This document shows positions 45,872 to 57,680 of a DNA stretch of 64,000 nucleotides, piece by piece. The DNA is taken from positions 39,572,714 to 39,636,713 of the forward strand of contig CAKMRJ010003334.1 in the NCBI GenBank assembly GCA_928212115.1. The letters are read 5' to 3'. Numbering within the stretch: the stretch's first letter is position 1; each line of letters begins with the position of its first letter. Origin of the DNA: Lactuca virosa. Lineage: Eukaryota; Streptophyta; Magnoliopsida; Asterales; Asteraceae. The position numbers and the translations under genes are program-made. Below the pieces are notes generated by a model. That model worked only from the letters and a program-made list of their open reading frames with translations. It did no database searches and was not told where the DNA came from.

Positions 45872-46144
45872 ATGGATATGAATTTTTTTAATGAAAAAAC
45901 CCAAAATCAACAAAACATGATTACATTTATGTCCTACAAACGATATACAGGAGACAAAACCCTAGATCCATCCAAACCGGTCAAAGAAATCACCGACAAG
46001 GTTGCAAAAAATGGAAATCTGAAAAATCGATTTCACACCTTCAAAATCGATGGGTGTATTGCATACATCGATCTTGTTCATCATTATCGGAGGAAAGAGG
46101 GAAGGGACCGGAGTTGTGAAAGGGAAACACCGGAAGAGGAATGA
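45872..46144 (+). CDS. Short ORF of unknown status
   Basis: 90 codons from an ATG, rich in Lys, Asn and Asp, with no motif I recognise and no clear splice partner. The sequence around it (about 45830-46450) has higher GC than its surroundings and reads like an old exon or UTR. May be a gene fragment or chance. Confidence 0.2.
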   Translation: MDMNFFNEKTQNQQNMITFMSYKRYTGDKTLDPSKPVKEITDKVAKNGNLKNRFHTFKIDGCIAYIDLVHHYRRKEGRDRSCERETPEEE

Positions 46145-46958
46145 GAGGATTCTTAAATCACAAAGGAAGAACAACAGTGCTTGATTCTAAAGATTGATGA
46201 CGGTCAACGTTCAAATTTTGTAGGAAGAGGGTGGATGGAGGAGAGTAAGTGGTCTTTTTGAGGACTCCATTGAGCATTGAGGATCCGACGAGAGAAATTG
46301 AATGTCGACGAAATAGAGGGGATGATGGTCAGAGATTTGAACGGAGGGTAAGGGTGATAGTATCAGACGTCGGTGGCGGCAAAGAGGTGACAGATGGCGG
46401 TGGCAACGAACAAGAAAACCTTTGAGTGCACTTTGGGTGTGCTTTACAGGAGATAAAGGTAGAGGGGAAGGGATAAAAGGGGTGCAATGTGTGGAAATTT
46501 TCTTTTTTGGTTTTTTAATTAAAATAATAAAAAAAATATTTAAAGATATATCCATCATTTCAAGTAGGATATCGACCAAAACCACACAATGTATCAAAAA
46601 TTGAACCACTGATATGGTTTCAAGATTTTTCGTGATTGCATTAGGTTTGAGTTTTTTGGAGTTGATTTTATGGTTTTCGGTTGCTAGGTGGTTGTGACTA
46701 GTGGCGATTGACGGTGACTTAATGGTGGTATCGTGGGTCCCATGTGTCTATAAATCACTTAATTTTTTTTATTAATAATTAAAAATAGTTAAATAAATGG
46801 CAATATGTATGCTAGGGACAAAAAAAGGCAACAAAATTAATCTTTTATTACTTGTAACATCAACATGCATGTGCTTGCATGAGAATTTTATTATGAAATG
46901 TTAGTTCATGCACCCAAGTAACATGCATTAAATTCACGGTAGATGTATAACTCCGATT
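46145..46958. other. Non-coding region 3' of the P450
   Basis: Several short frames on both strands but no recognisable protein. The segment nearest 46958 would be the P450 3' UTR. Confidence 0.4.
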
Positions 46959-48512
46959 TTAGTTCATTTCACTTCTTTTAGTTAACTTCACCTTGAGACC
47001 ATGCTTCATCGAAAGTACCATAGAACCTGCAGGCAACACAGTATGACCTTCCACTAACTCAATGTGGTAATGGTAAATGATTATGCTCGACACTATCTGT
47101 AGCTGAGTTAAAGCCATCTTCTTACCCACACAAGTTCTTGGACCAGAACTAAATGTAGTGAACTTGTAGGATGGTTCATGTTTGATTCCTCCTTTAGGAG
47201 AAACCCACCTTTCTGGCTTAAACTCCATGCAGTCTTCACCCCATACTGATTTCATCCTTCCCATGCTATAGAAAGATATAATAATCTTGGTGTTTAGATC
47301 AACTTGGTGGCCACTTGGAAGGATGTCTGGTCGCAATGGAGATTTGTAGTTAAATGGAACAGGAGAAAATAGCCTTAAGGATTCACATAAAGCTCCATGA
47401 AGGTAAACCATTTTACCTAACTCTTCTGTGTTCCATCTTTGGCCCACTTTTCCCTCAAAATGTGTGTGAATCTCTTTAAGGATCTTACCTTCTACAGTTG
47501 GGTTTCTCGCAAGATTATAAAAGAACCAAGATAGAGCGCTGGCAGTGCTGTCTTTTCCTGCAGTCATCAGAGTGATTAATACGTCCCTTATAAATTTTGT
47601 GGGATGCACCGATGTGTCACTCTGAATATCTTTTAACTCTCTCATGAGAGCTGTAAAAAATTTGAATTTTCCTTCTTGTTGTTCGCCATTGATCATGTTA
47701 TCGTAATCATTTTGATTTTGAGCTATGCACTTGTATACAAAATTATTAAGAGTATAACCTGCGGTGTTCAACTTACTTTCTTTCCCCACCCTCAGAAGTT
47801 GTTGCAGTTTCCAAAGGCTTTGGGGTGTAACAGCCCTTCGAGTTAAAGCTTCTTCACCTTTTGTGAAGGCCTTCAGACATGGGTTGTAAGGAAAATCAAG
47901 AGACAAGCATTCGGGGTCGTTATCAAGTAGTACCTTGGACATGGTGTCGAAAATGAACCTCTGAAATATATCTTGCAGATCCACCTCGGTATGATGTTCA
48001 GAAATGGATTCAAGTATCGGTAGAAGCCCGTTTTCCACTTTATTCCAGACAACTGTTTCTAACATATCCTGAAAACAGGCATGCTTTAGTGCGGAAATGG
48101 TGACCTTGTGGTTGATCTCCCATAACTTGCCATCAGAAGTGATGAGTCCATCTCCCAGGAATCTAAAGATGTTGCGAAATGTGTCACCTCTGGGATAATT
48201 ACTGAAGTTTTTGGTTAGAAGATGGTGGACGTCTAAAGGATTGGTGATTAAGAGAGGGTTCATGTTGGCAAACCAAGGGCCTTTCCCCTTGAAGGTACCA
48301 CCACTGTGTAGCAACAATTCGGTGGCATAATCATAGATTCGGTGGGAGTTTGTAAGCATACTTGGAGTCATACCAAGAATTGGCCAATTTGTAGGAATAC
48401 CACTTCTCTGGTTTCGATAGTGTCTGTACAGAAGAATTAATATTAGAAGTGGCATCATGAGAATAAAAAATATAGAGAAAATTGTAGAGGATTTAAGGAT
48501 ACTGATAGCCAT
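46959..48512 (-). CDS. Cytochrome P450, CYP96A-like
   Basis: A single-exon ORF of 517 codons. An N-terminal membrane anchor (about 8-28) is followed by the NWPILGM Pro-rich hinge. The oxygen-binding helix reads AGKDST, the ExxR motif is ESLR, the PERF-like motif is PERW, and the haem loop FSSGPRTCVG places the axial Cys at about 461. The segments KGPWFANM, NFSNYPRG and VDLQDIFQRF are typical of CYP96. The family is ER-bound and uses NADPH-P450 reductase; the Arabidopsis member MAH1 (CYP96A15) hydroxylates mid-chain alkanes of cuticular wax, but others have different substrates, so the reaction here is not certain. No damage is seen. TATA-like CCTATTTATGG on the - strand lies about 60-75 bp upstream. 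Confidence 0.88.
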   Translation of the reverse strand: MAISILKSSTIFSIFFILMMPLLILILLYRHYRNQRSGIPTNWPILGMTPSMLTNSHRIYDYATELLLHSGGTFKGKGPWFANMNPLLITNPLDVHHLLTKNFSNYPRGDTFRNIFRFLGDGLITSDGKLWEINHKVTISALKHACFQDMLETVVWNKVENGLLPILESISEHHTEVDLQDIFQRFIFDTMSKVLLDNDPECLSLDFPYNPCLKAFTKGEEALTRRAVTPQSLWKLQQLLRVGKESKLNTAGYTLNNFVYKCIAQNQNDYDNMINGEQQEGKFKFFTALMRELKDIQSDTSVHPTKFIRDVLITLMTAGKDSTASALSWFFYNLARNPTVEGKILKEIHTHFEGKVGQRWNTEELGKMVYLHGALCESLRLFSPVPFNYKSPLRPDILPSGHQVDLNTKIIISFYSMGRMKSVWGEDCMEFKPERWVSPKGGIKHEPSYKFTTFSSGPRTCVGKKMALTQLQIVSSIIIYHYHIELVEGHTVLPAGSMVLSMKHGLKVKLTKRSEMN

Positions 48513-49358
48513 GGGGAGGAAATTAGGGGAGAGTGAGCGATAAGTTTAATTTTGTAATTGCGGTATATGCTAGTTGATCCCATAAATAGGCTCACAAATT
48601 TCCTTCGGGTATGACGAATTTACTATACATAATTACATATCCATCCTTAACATCTATCATCTATGCTATCTCATCCTTTTTTTTTTTTTTTTTTTTCTTT
48701 TTTTTATTATTATTAGTATAATATATAAGTATATAATATAATAATAATAATAATTTTATTAATCAATTTTTTGAACAGCGATTTTAATATGTTAGACTAA
48801 TATAACAATAAAGTTTTATATGAAATATACTTTCTTTACTATGCATATGTTTTTTGCTTTGCTATGTATATGTTTTTTCCGAACAGAAATAATAAAACAA
48901 TTGTCTTTTATTATTTTATTAAACACAAATTAATAAAATTTAATTTTTATTCTTTTAGTTGACAACTTAAATTGCAAGGAAGACAAAGCCATGCCAAAAG
49001 TATTGAATAGAAAGTTAGGAAAATTTAAGTTGTCAAACCATAAAAATCAGAAGACAAAATCATACCAAACAAAAATAATTGAAAACGTATTATATACAAT
49101 ACCTAAATAAAAATAAGTAATCTTTTTAAGTTAACAAACGGATATTCAGATAATCAAAAACATATTATATATGACATGAATCACACGTAGAAAACGTGCA
49201 TAAAAATAAACACGGAAACGTAAAAAAAATTACCTAGATACGTAGACAAACTTGATTTTGTACTAACACGTACATAAAATAGCAAATATATTTTTTTTTA
49301 AATTAAATAACGAAAGTTCTAAATTTTCGTCGAAACGTTGATCACCTCCGGTTTGTAA
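48513..49358. other. Upstream region of the P450 and AT-rich spacer
   Basis: The first 150 bp probably hold the promoter. Then a T run (about 48676-48706) and AT-rich DNA. No gene. Confidence 0.45.

Positions 49359-49429
<71 letters not shown>
49359..49429. repeat. (AC)n(AT)n compound microsatellite
   Basis: About 9 AC units followed by about 26 AT units. Confidence 0.95.
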
Positions 49430-49431
<2 letters not shown>

Positions 49432-49534
49432 CACATAAAAAAATAATTTTTTAAAGTTAACGAATGAAAGTTATTAAAGAAAATTTAATTATAATTATTA
49501 CGAGGTAAACACGAAAGTTTAGAAATATGAGGGG

Positions 49535-49920
49535 CACTACAAGAAATGTTAGAATTTATGACGACACCTTTAGTGGCAACAACACCATTAGCGGTGATAT
49601 GTAAACGTTGTGTCTACATGTCGCCGCTAATGGTGGTATTGCCACTAAAGGCGTAGTCGTTGAAGGTTATACATGTAAATCCATGTGAACATTCAGTTGA
49701 AGACCCTAATCGTTGATTAGATCCATCAATCCAACGACCGGTATCTTGTCTCGTATGTTGGATTTTTTGGCGACTACAATAATGGCGACATTGTCGCCGC
49801 TAATACTCTGAAAATAAAGCCCGTCAGAAATTCCCTCAAAGATCATTAACATGTCACCGCAAGCACCCACTTGTCGCCGCTACATGTATAAGTCATTTAG
49901 GTCGTTGTCTTCCTAGAATT
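49535..49920 (+). mobile_element. CACTA (En/Spm-type) transposon terminus
   Basis: Begins CACTACAAGAAATG, the standard terminus, followed by repeated subterminal motifs (TTAGCGG, GTCGCCGCTAA, GGCGAC). A hairpin at 49567-49594/49624-49651 has 28-bp arms with two mismatches. The matching right end (CATTTCTTGTAGTG) was not found in the window, so it is a fragment or its partner has been lost. Confidence 0.8.
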
Positions 49921-50565
49921 GGGTATACCCCATCTTCGATGATTTCGTTTGATAATCAACCCTTAACACTACGAAATTTGTTCGAGGGTCACCAATATCA
50001 ACCACTAACGTCACCAGCCTCCATTCCCACTTACTGTCGATGACTCTTTTCTTTACCAACACTTACCATCGATCACCTAGGAGATGCCACTGCCACATGT
50101 GTTCTCCTTCAACCAAGCCTACGAACACCACTAGCATCAACCGCCTCCCACCTGCTTATTGTCATCTCCGATTTCTACAGCCTCTCCGTGAACAACCTCC
50201 GATCACCCCTGCCACTGCCATGAACCACCTGCAACCTCCTTCTCAGGTTCTGATTTTTCCTTAAAATCTACTGATTTGTCTTAATATGCTTAATTGGAAA
50301 GTGCTTAACCAAGAGACGCTTCTAGTGCTAAATGAGTTGTTAAGAACTTAATTGCTAAGTTCTTAATTGATAAGTGTAGTTAATTGTTAAGTTATATATA
50401 TATATATATATATGATGTGTTTGGAAAATGATTAATGAGAAATTGTTACGAATTTGATTTGTTAGTATGCTTATAAACGACTTGTTAAGAACTAGTGCTT
50501 CATCCCAGTTGCAATCACAGTCACAAGTACCACAATAAACTCAGGTACTTATTAAATGTTTAAGG
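49921..50565. other. Non-coding region right of the CACTA terminus
   Basis: Pro/Thr-rich short frames (around 50040-50260) without recognisable domains; may be the interior of the CACTA fragment. Confidence 0.35.
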
Positions 50566-50755
50566 GCTTAATACATTTGTTATGAAATTGGTACTTTGAA
50601 ACTTTGCTATATTGTTAAGGACTTAATGCATTTTATTATGAATTTTGGTAGTTTGGTACTTTGTTAATTTGTTAAGGACTTAATGCATTTGTTATGAATT
50701 TGATAGTTTTGGTACTTTGTTAAATTGTTAAGGACTTAATTGATTTGTTATGATG
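50566..50755. repeat. Tandem repeats of about 60 bp
   Basis: Three to four imperfect copies built on GTTAAGGACTTAATGCATTT and TTGGTACTTTGTTAA. Confidence 0.85.
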
Positions 50756-51541
50756 AAAATACCACTTTCCCCACTCTCGTACAACAATGTATCTTACTTT
50801 TATATGAAGAACCCTCTCCCTGAAATCCCAAATATCTTATTTTCTCCTGTCTTTTCTCCTTGTATGTGAGTTTTGATCCATCAGGTTTATTTTCCCTTAT
50901 GCTTATAAATCACATGTTTATGTATATAATTATTAAACAAAGACGCCTGATTCCGTGTTCATTTCTTTAGTTTTGGTTTGACTAATCTTGAGTTGCTAAG
51001 CTTCCTTTAATTGTTTCCTTATGGTTTGCTTTACCCCTATGTTGACTTTCATGATAGATTTTGTGAAAATCTCATCATAATTATTGGCTATTTACCTTGT
51101 GTTTTGCTCAAATGTGAAAGTTATAGTATTTGGGGAACATGTTTTTCCTTGATATCAATCAGATAACGTTTATAGTGCAAATTTTTAGATTGATAGTGAA
51201 ATTTTTGATCTTCTAGATTTTTTTTTCACTTTGCTGCTAGTTCTGTAAGAACCAGCCATTTGATCATCAATATCACATGTTCTTGCTTGTGTGAACATTT
51301 GTTTTATAAAGGTCAACATGTAAATACTAATGTATTTACACAAATTATTATTATTAGTTTCTTGCTTTGCTATAGGTATAATGATTAAACTGTTTGAAGG
51401 TAAGGAGAAACAAAAGGGAACTTGCAGAAAATTCTAATAGCAAGCCACTTGTTAAGAAGCAAAGTGCAAGCCACTTGCATCTTCATGTTTGATTTGGATT
51501 TGTGTATATTTTGGGTTTTGTATGATCTTTATATTTTTTTT
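50756..51541. other. Non-coding spacer
   Basis: AT-rich; nothing recognised on either strand. Confidence 0.4.
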
Positions 51542-52962
51542 GAGTAAATTACATTAATGGTCTCTGTGGTTTAGGATAATTTATGTGTTTGGTCCCTAAT
51601 TAATTGTTTAACTCGTACCGTCCCTATAATTTGATTTTGTTACATCGTTGGTCCTTACGGACTTAAAATGACTAATATACCCTTATTTTATTACTTTATT
51701 TGCTTTATTTATTATTAACTTATTACAAGAAATTGTTTAATATATGTGGGTCCCGTTCACCCACCCATACCTTCCATCATCCTCCTCTCAAGCCCTCTTT
51801 ACCTTACATATCTGATGTTTATTTCTCTTATACTAGGTTCAAGAAACTACACCAACAAAACTGAAATTTTCGGTATCCTCTACCACCACCGGCCCTTAAA
51901 CTTTCGGTATCCTCCACCACCACCGTACCTGCTGTTAGTTACTTGAGCCAAAACCAAACCTTTATCCTACCTTGACCTCGTCTCTTTCCCTCCATTACCA
52001 TCTAGTCATCGTCGGTGAGCCCTCCGATAAAGCCCACGGTCTGCCACCATAACCAAATCCCTTAAATCCGTCAAAGGAAATGTGGAAGCATCGTCGGTTT
52101 GCATCTAAATCTGGACCATCATCTACAGTCGTTGATTGCATCTGACCCATCGGAGCGCCACTGATCTACATATAAAGGTGCGATCCATGGTCGATATGCA
52201 TCTAAACTCACATTTTAGGTTGTATTTCTCTCTTATTAACCTATTATCGTCGACCCTCTAAAAGGCTACCCACCATCGTCGAGAACGACAACGACGATGT
52301 CTTTGATCCCTTGCTTCCACCACCGACTACGTCTTCATGAAAGGGTGGTGGCGTCGGCAACCATCTTCTTACCAACCACTAGTTCTCGAGTCTCCTTCCG
52401 ATGGACTTGATTTCTTGCATCTTACACTTCAATTTCTTACCTTACCGTTCTTGATGATATGGTAGGTTTAGGTTGCAGGGAAGCGAGTTGATTGTTTGGT
52501 GATGGTGATTTATGAGTTTCGATCTATTTTTTAAGCAAAGAATCAAAAACATATTTTGTTTATTTCCATTCTCATAATTGATTTTGAGTTTTGGATTTCA
52601 GAAATATGGTTAGTAGTTGTTTTCTTTTTAGGTAAATCGATACAATTTTGAAGTTTGTATTGGTGGTGGGTGGTTGCAGGAGTTGAATCGATACCAAAAG
52701 AAAATTGGATGCTCTTTAGTGTTTGAACTCTAATGGAATAAAAATAGTAGGACCAACTATTAAACTTTTTTTTGTAATAAGCTAATAATTAATAAAACAA
52801 TTAAAATAATAAACAAGGGTATATTAGTAATTTTAAGTTCGTCAGGGACCAACGACGCAACAAAATCAAACTATAGGGATGATCCGAGTTAAAAAAAAAA
52901 TAAGTTAGGGACCAAGCACGCAAATTACCCTAATCCATACGGACTATTGGTGTAATTTACTC
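51542..52962. mobile_element. Long-TIR transposon, MULE-like, non-autonomous
   Basis: About 160-bp terminal inverted repeats: 51542 onwards (GAGTAAATTACATTAATGG, then CTAATATACCC) is matched inverted by 52800-52962. Flanks TATTTTTTT and TATTTTTTA look like an 8-9 bp target duplication, in keeping with Mutator-type elements, though the T runs make this uncertain. The 1.1-kb interior has no transposase. Confidence 0.75.
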
Positions 52963-53739
52963 TATTTTTTATAATTATTTAAAAAGTTGGTTTAGTTACT
53001 TTCTAAGACATAAACCTTTAATTCAGTAGAAAAATACAAGAGTAAAATGGTCACTTTATCATTCAACACAATAGTTAAAGATGTCTAATCAAACATTATG
53101 TTTTCATTCTTAGGCATATGAATCCATAGCTTCTTAAAAACCTAGATTTTAATAATTCAGATCTTACCAATGTCTCTAAGAACTAATATGTTAATTTTAA
53201 AGGCATAAGGACCAAAGTTGTTGCATAGCGTAACCATAAGGACTAGTAGAAACAACTTTTGAAAAATTGCATTGTAACTAAAAAAAATGTATTAATAACC
53301 GGTTCAATTCTATAATTTATTCTTATTTAAATTATTATATATATTAAAAAACAAAAGTTCTTAGCAACAGGACACTTTATATTTTTCACGTATTTACCAC
53401 AAAAATTTTCTATTTGAGATTTTGGCCACAAGATGGCTTGGAATAGTATAGTTTTCTTGTTTCCTACTTTTGGCACAAGAGTTTCCTATTTTAGATTTTG
53501 GCTATAATATTTTCCTATGTTGGCACTTTACACCCCGACTTTGTATAAGGACATTTTCCACCCCTCTATTTTGTATAATATCACTTTCACCCCGTCAAAA
53601 TTAGACAATAACATTTTTCACCATTTTACCTTTCGTACATCGTTTTGTAAGAACTAACACCACTCATCTACCGTATATTTTCTTTTTAAAACATGCTTGC
53701 ATGTATAAAATAAAATTAACAATAAATCAAAAAATATAT
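52963..53739. other. Non-coding spacer
   Basis: Pyrimidine-rich phrases such as CACCCCGACTTTGTATAA and CACCCCTCTATTTTGTATAA near 53530-53590 suggest an old repeat; unclassified. Confidence 0.35.
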
Positions 53740-54166
53740 GTACATTCTCGACCCGTCCTCTCAGACATTTTCAAATACTCATCTGAAGCGTCTGCGGTTA
53801 TGCCATATGCCAATTGTCTAAGAGCGGCCGTACATTTTTTATTGTAGTAAAACCACATTTACCTCTAGCATCCCATCGTAATTGGAAAAACTCATAATTA
53901 CGTTCCAAATCTCTAGCTATACGTAAGAATAAATTTCTACTAATACGAAAACGTTCTTCAAATCTCGATAGGTCATATAAACTATCAGGGGCAAAATAAT
54001 CACGTACCAAAAGTTTATTTGCCGCCTCTCGATCCTGATTGATCCATTTTCTATGCTTCTTCTCGCCGTGTGAACTTTCGCCTCTCGCACGAACCATGTC
54101 TTGTGCCGCAGACAATAGTGTGTGCAATACCAACTTGTCATCATAATCTCCGTGTGAATCATCCAT
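53740..54166 (-). pseudogene. PIF/Harbinger transposase, N-terminal fragment
   Basis: From ATG 54166 the frame encodes REAANKLLVRDYFAPDSLY and FRISRNLFLRIARDLE, typical of the start of plant PIF/Harbinger transposases. A 1-bp deletion in an A run near 53845 shifts the frame; after it the other frame reads KCTAALRQLAYG and DASDEYLKMSERTGREC, the expected continuation, to about 53740, where similarity stops. The catalytic DDE domain is missing. GC-rich sequence with repeated CGTGGAG at 54340-54460 may be part of the element's 5' end. Confidence 0.85.
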
Positions 54167-55342
54167 TTTTTTTTGTTGAATGTGTGTTTTTGATTTGAAA
54201 GAGTTTGTGGGTTTTGTTTTGGAAAAAATGTTTAAAGTGGATGTATATATAGAGAGATAGAGTAAATTAAAAATAAAAACAATTTTTTTATTAAATGCTT
54301 CAAACGGTCAAAAATTGACCAACAAATTACCTTTCTCGTCTTCTTCCGTCCTGGACTCCACGCCACAACCAACCCACCATTAATGGCGGCGGTGTTCACG
54401 CGTGGAGAGGAGCTCCACGTACGCAACTCATGCGTGGAGTCCTCTCCATACCAGGTAGCCTTATGAATACATCTCATAAGAATGATAAAGAATATGTGAT
54501 ATCACATGATGTCATTTAATGCATACGTCTCATCATCCTATAATTTATTTCTTCTTTTATATAAGACTAAAGAGAGTGATAGGTGCTAAGCCTGACTATA
54601 ACCCTCACTATGAACACCAAACACCGACGTTGGCTCTCGCCACGCTGACTTGTCGACCCACCAACGAAAAGAAAGAGGAAGAGAAAGTGGGTGCAACTTT
54701 GACGAGCCGTTTGACCATGCATTCAAACCACTTTGACCACCATTTTTTTTTATAAAATCTATCCCCTTTTTAAGAAAAAAACTAAATGATTTTTTTTTAA
54801 TTTTTAAAAATTTTTCAAACCTTCATTCAACCATTAAAAATACATACATAAACCTTTACATTTCACCATACATAATCTCGTTATTTCTCTCAAAACATTT
54901 CTCACTCTTTCAAACACAACATGTATTCACCTAGTCAAACCAAAACCCCAAAAGAAACAAGAAAAAAAATCTTCAAACCCCAACAACACGTCTTCACCAA
55001 ACCCTTAACCACGGACGTGTTATTGACCCTTATTCAATTAACATATCTTGTCACCTGCAATTTTATGTATCTTTTATGGTAGTTTTTATTAGCATTTTAC
55101 ATCATATTTTACATATTTGCATGTCATTAGTTTAAATAATGTTCATCTCATATTTATCGTCAGAATTCCCGTACTACTCATGTTTTTGTGTCATTTTAAT
55201 ATAATTCAAGTAGAACAGTACTTTGGGAGTAGATTTGATGCATATTTGGAGCTTAAATGGAGTTGGAACGGAAGTAAGATGCTGAGGAATGACTTGGATT
55301 GCTTAAACTGAAGAATATGACTGAATCACGCTGAAAAGCTAA
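54167..55342. other. Non-coding region upstream of the transposase fragment
   Basis: Contains the CGTGGAG repeats (54340-54460) and further AT-rich sequence. No gene. The right part probably belongs to the next LTR. Confidence 0.4.
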
Positions 55343-55624
55343 AAATGCGATCGTATTTTATCAAATCTACGATTGCATAAATGTGTCGAGGTTTGGTATG
55401 GTCAAAAAATACAATTTGAAGAAAAAATGGAAAAATGCGATCGCATTTCCCTATCTATGCGATCATATTTTCATGTTGAAGTCTCCAAATGGTCAAAAAT
55501 AACATCATACTTCATTAAACAACAATCCGGGGAAAAATGGCCAAAAATGCGATCACATTTTTGGATATATGCAATCGTGGAATTGCTTTTCTTGATCCGG
55601 AAGCTTCTGCTTTGCATATAAATA
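55343..55624 (+). promoter_or_regulatory. Three pairs of ATGCGATCGCAT palindromes plus TATA box
   Basis: Palindrome centres at about 55350, 55372; 55440, 55462; 55552, 55574. The spacing within each pair is 22 bp. The best copy is AAATGCGATCGCATTT at 55440. The last ends about 36 bp before TATAAATA. Confidence 0.7.
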
Positions 55625-55769
55625 CAACCCCTCTGATTAGATTGAAGCCGAGCCGATACCTGAAACTCCAGACGACGAAAAAGACGATTTCTGAGGCAAT
55701 TTCTCTCTGATTTTAGGCATTTCTTAATGATTGTGTATTTTTAATGCACTATTTTTTTTATTTATAGAG

Positions 55770-57130
55770 TCTTATCTAATCTCAACTAGTCTTAAACACA
55801 AATAGACAGTGTACCTAGTTGTGAAGTAATATAGTTTAAGGTAAGAAAAGGTGTCGTATACAGGGAACGTGATGGTTTAGACCAAATAATTCAAATGTGA
55901 ATTAAATTAATAACAGTAAAGTAAAAGGTGGTTTTTGTGTAAACTAAAATAAACTAATGCTCAATTAATCAACCAAGCTAAAGAACTAAATGAAAACAAT
56001 AATAAGAAGTACTTCCACTAGAATACGAATCCCCCAAGTTTTTATATTTGATTTACTAGAAGTGCAATGGATTAATGAATTGATTACCGAATTATAATAT
56101 GACTAGTTATATTGATCGGATTTCCTAGTACTAATAATTAATGAACAACTAACACAATGATCATGCAATTAGTGACATATAATTAATTAAATATATTTGA
56201 ACTATGAACGATATGATCTAGTGATTTCTTGTCAATGATCATGACAATCAATCTAAGCATAACATTGATCTCTCTAAGACAATCAAAGTCATCAATTAAT
56301 ATTATCTAACCGTAGGCTTATGATCAAAGTCCTAGTAATACAAACCTAATGATCATAGATTCATATGATTCAAGTACATCAAGATAGAATGATCATCTAA
56401 TCCTAATAATACTCATCAATAAACAATAAAAATAATAACTTTAACATGAAAGGTAAAGCAATCAATCGAACACAAGTAAAAACCAAATTCAGTTAATCCT
56501 ACTAACGAAATCAAAACATATCAACAAGGGTTCATCAATATCTAGTGAAAGTAAAGGTTTTTACACCATATTCAGTAAACTAAAAACAGAAAAATATCAC
56601 CAAAAGATTGCGAGACACGATCATCAAGAAAACCCGAAGTGAAATCTCGATGTAATAACACTTTAATCTTCAAATCCTTGCTCCAATTAGCTCTCTAGCT
56701 TGGAATCCGACCCCAAAGGGTTCTTGGAAGGGTTTTTCTTCGTCAATAATCGTAACCCTAAGGCCTCTACCTTTTGGAATTGACCTAATGTACGAAATAT
56801 TTATAATTACCAAAATCTGGTCACCACGTCGTGGTTGACATTCACCATGTCGTGGTCCTCAAGTTTATCCCGTATTCTCCAAGTCAGCGTCAACGATCGC
56901 GAAGATTCCATTCACCGGGTCGTGGTTGTGATCACCACGTCGTGGTCGTTGGGAATCCGCATTTTATCAAAACACTAAAGTCGTCCGAAATTTTGTCTAG
57001 TTTTCAGATCATTTTGAATCTCGTCAATCAGAGTTACGAGTCATGAGATGTGGCACAAACACTGATGAGAGGTCAAGCTGCCAGCAACATCCTTTTTTGT
57101 GTCTTTTTCAGCTCCGTTCTCCGCCTTTTG
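55770..57130 (-). repeat. LTR remnant on the - strand, probably nested
   Basis: Oriented by a - strand TATA box (56805-56798) and palindrome pairs upstream of it. GTTCCCTGTATACGACACC on the - strand near 55850-55870 resembles the sequence near the end of other plant LTRs. Limits are estimates; no target duplication was found. Confidence 0.45.
56798..56946 (-). promoter_or_regulatory. TATA box and two pairs of ACCACGTCGTGGT palindromes
   Basis: Palindromes at 56823, 56844, 56914 and 56934; spacings within pairs are 21 and 20 bp. The nearest lies 18 bp from TATAAATA on the - strand. Same CACGTCGTG core as in the solo LTR at 16334-18609. Confidence 0.68.
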
Positions 57131-57680
57131 TATCCCAACTCATGTTTTAACTGTAATTGAACATTTTCAAGCATATTAAGTATCCTATATCTAAAAATAT
57201 AACATTTTAATCAAATATATTAAGATAATGTCCTAAAATATATAGTTAAATATTGCATATCACTTAAGATCTGAAGACTGTGGATCGTGTCTATCAGTTA
57301 GTTTAGTAAGAATTAGTATTTTAATTTCTCATTTTACTATTCTAGACTTAGATTCTATCCATGTCTAGCTAAAACCCTAGTTTCAGTTATGCAATAGATT
57401 AGTACTTTTCATGTAATCAGTTATCAGATTTGGTTTTCATTGCGTGTTTCTATCTAGTTGTTTCAATTTTGAGCTTAATGAATGTTTGATTTTAATTCTT
57501 GTTATTCTAATCACCTAGCTAGGTTTAATCATTCTAGTTAATAAGTTAATAGAATCCATAATTGTTCTTGTCAACTGGTAGTAAGTAACAAGTATCAGAT
57601 TGGTACCGTGTTAGGGATTTAACTCTGATATAAACTGAAATTTCATACCTTTAAGCTTCCGAGCTTGTGAGAAGTATTGG

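Larger units (their letters stand above)
55343..57660 (+). repeat. LTR remnant, Gypsy type, apparently split by another LTR
   Basis: Palindrome pairs (55343-55581) lead to TATAAATA (55617-55624) and a short leader. The U5-like part seems to resume at about 57130-57660 after an inserted antisense LTR. Neither outer end is defined. No coding region. Confidence 0.5.

Noticed and set aside
46211..46609. 132-codon ORF on the - strand beyond the P450
   Set aside because: Compositionally biased (Pro, Ser, Ile), starts in AT-rich spacer, no recognisable domain.
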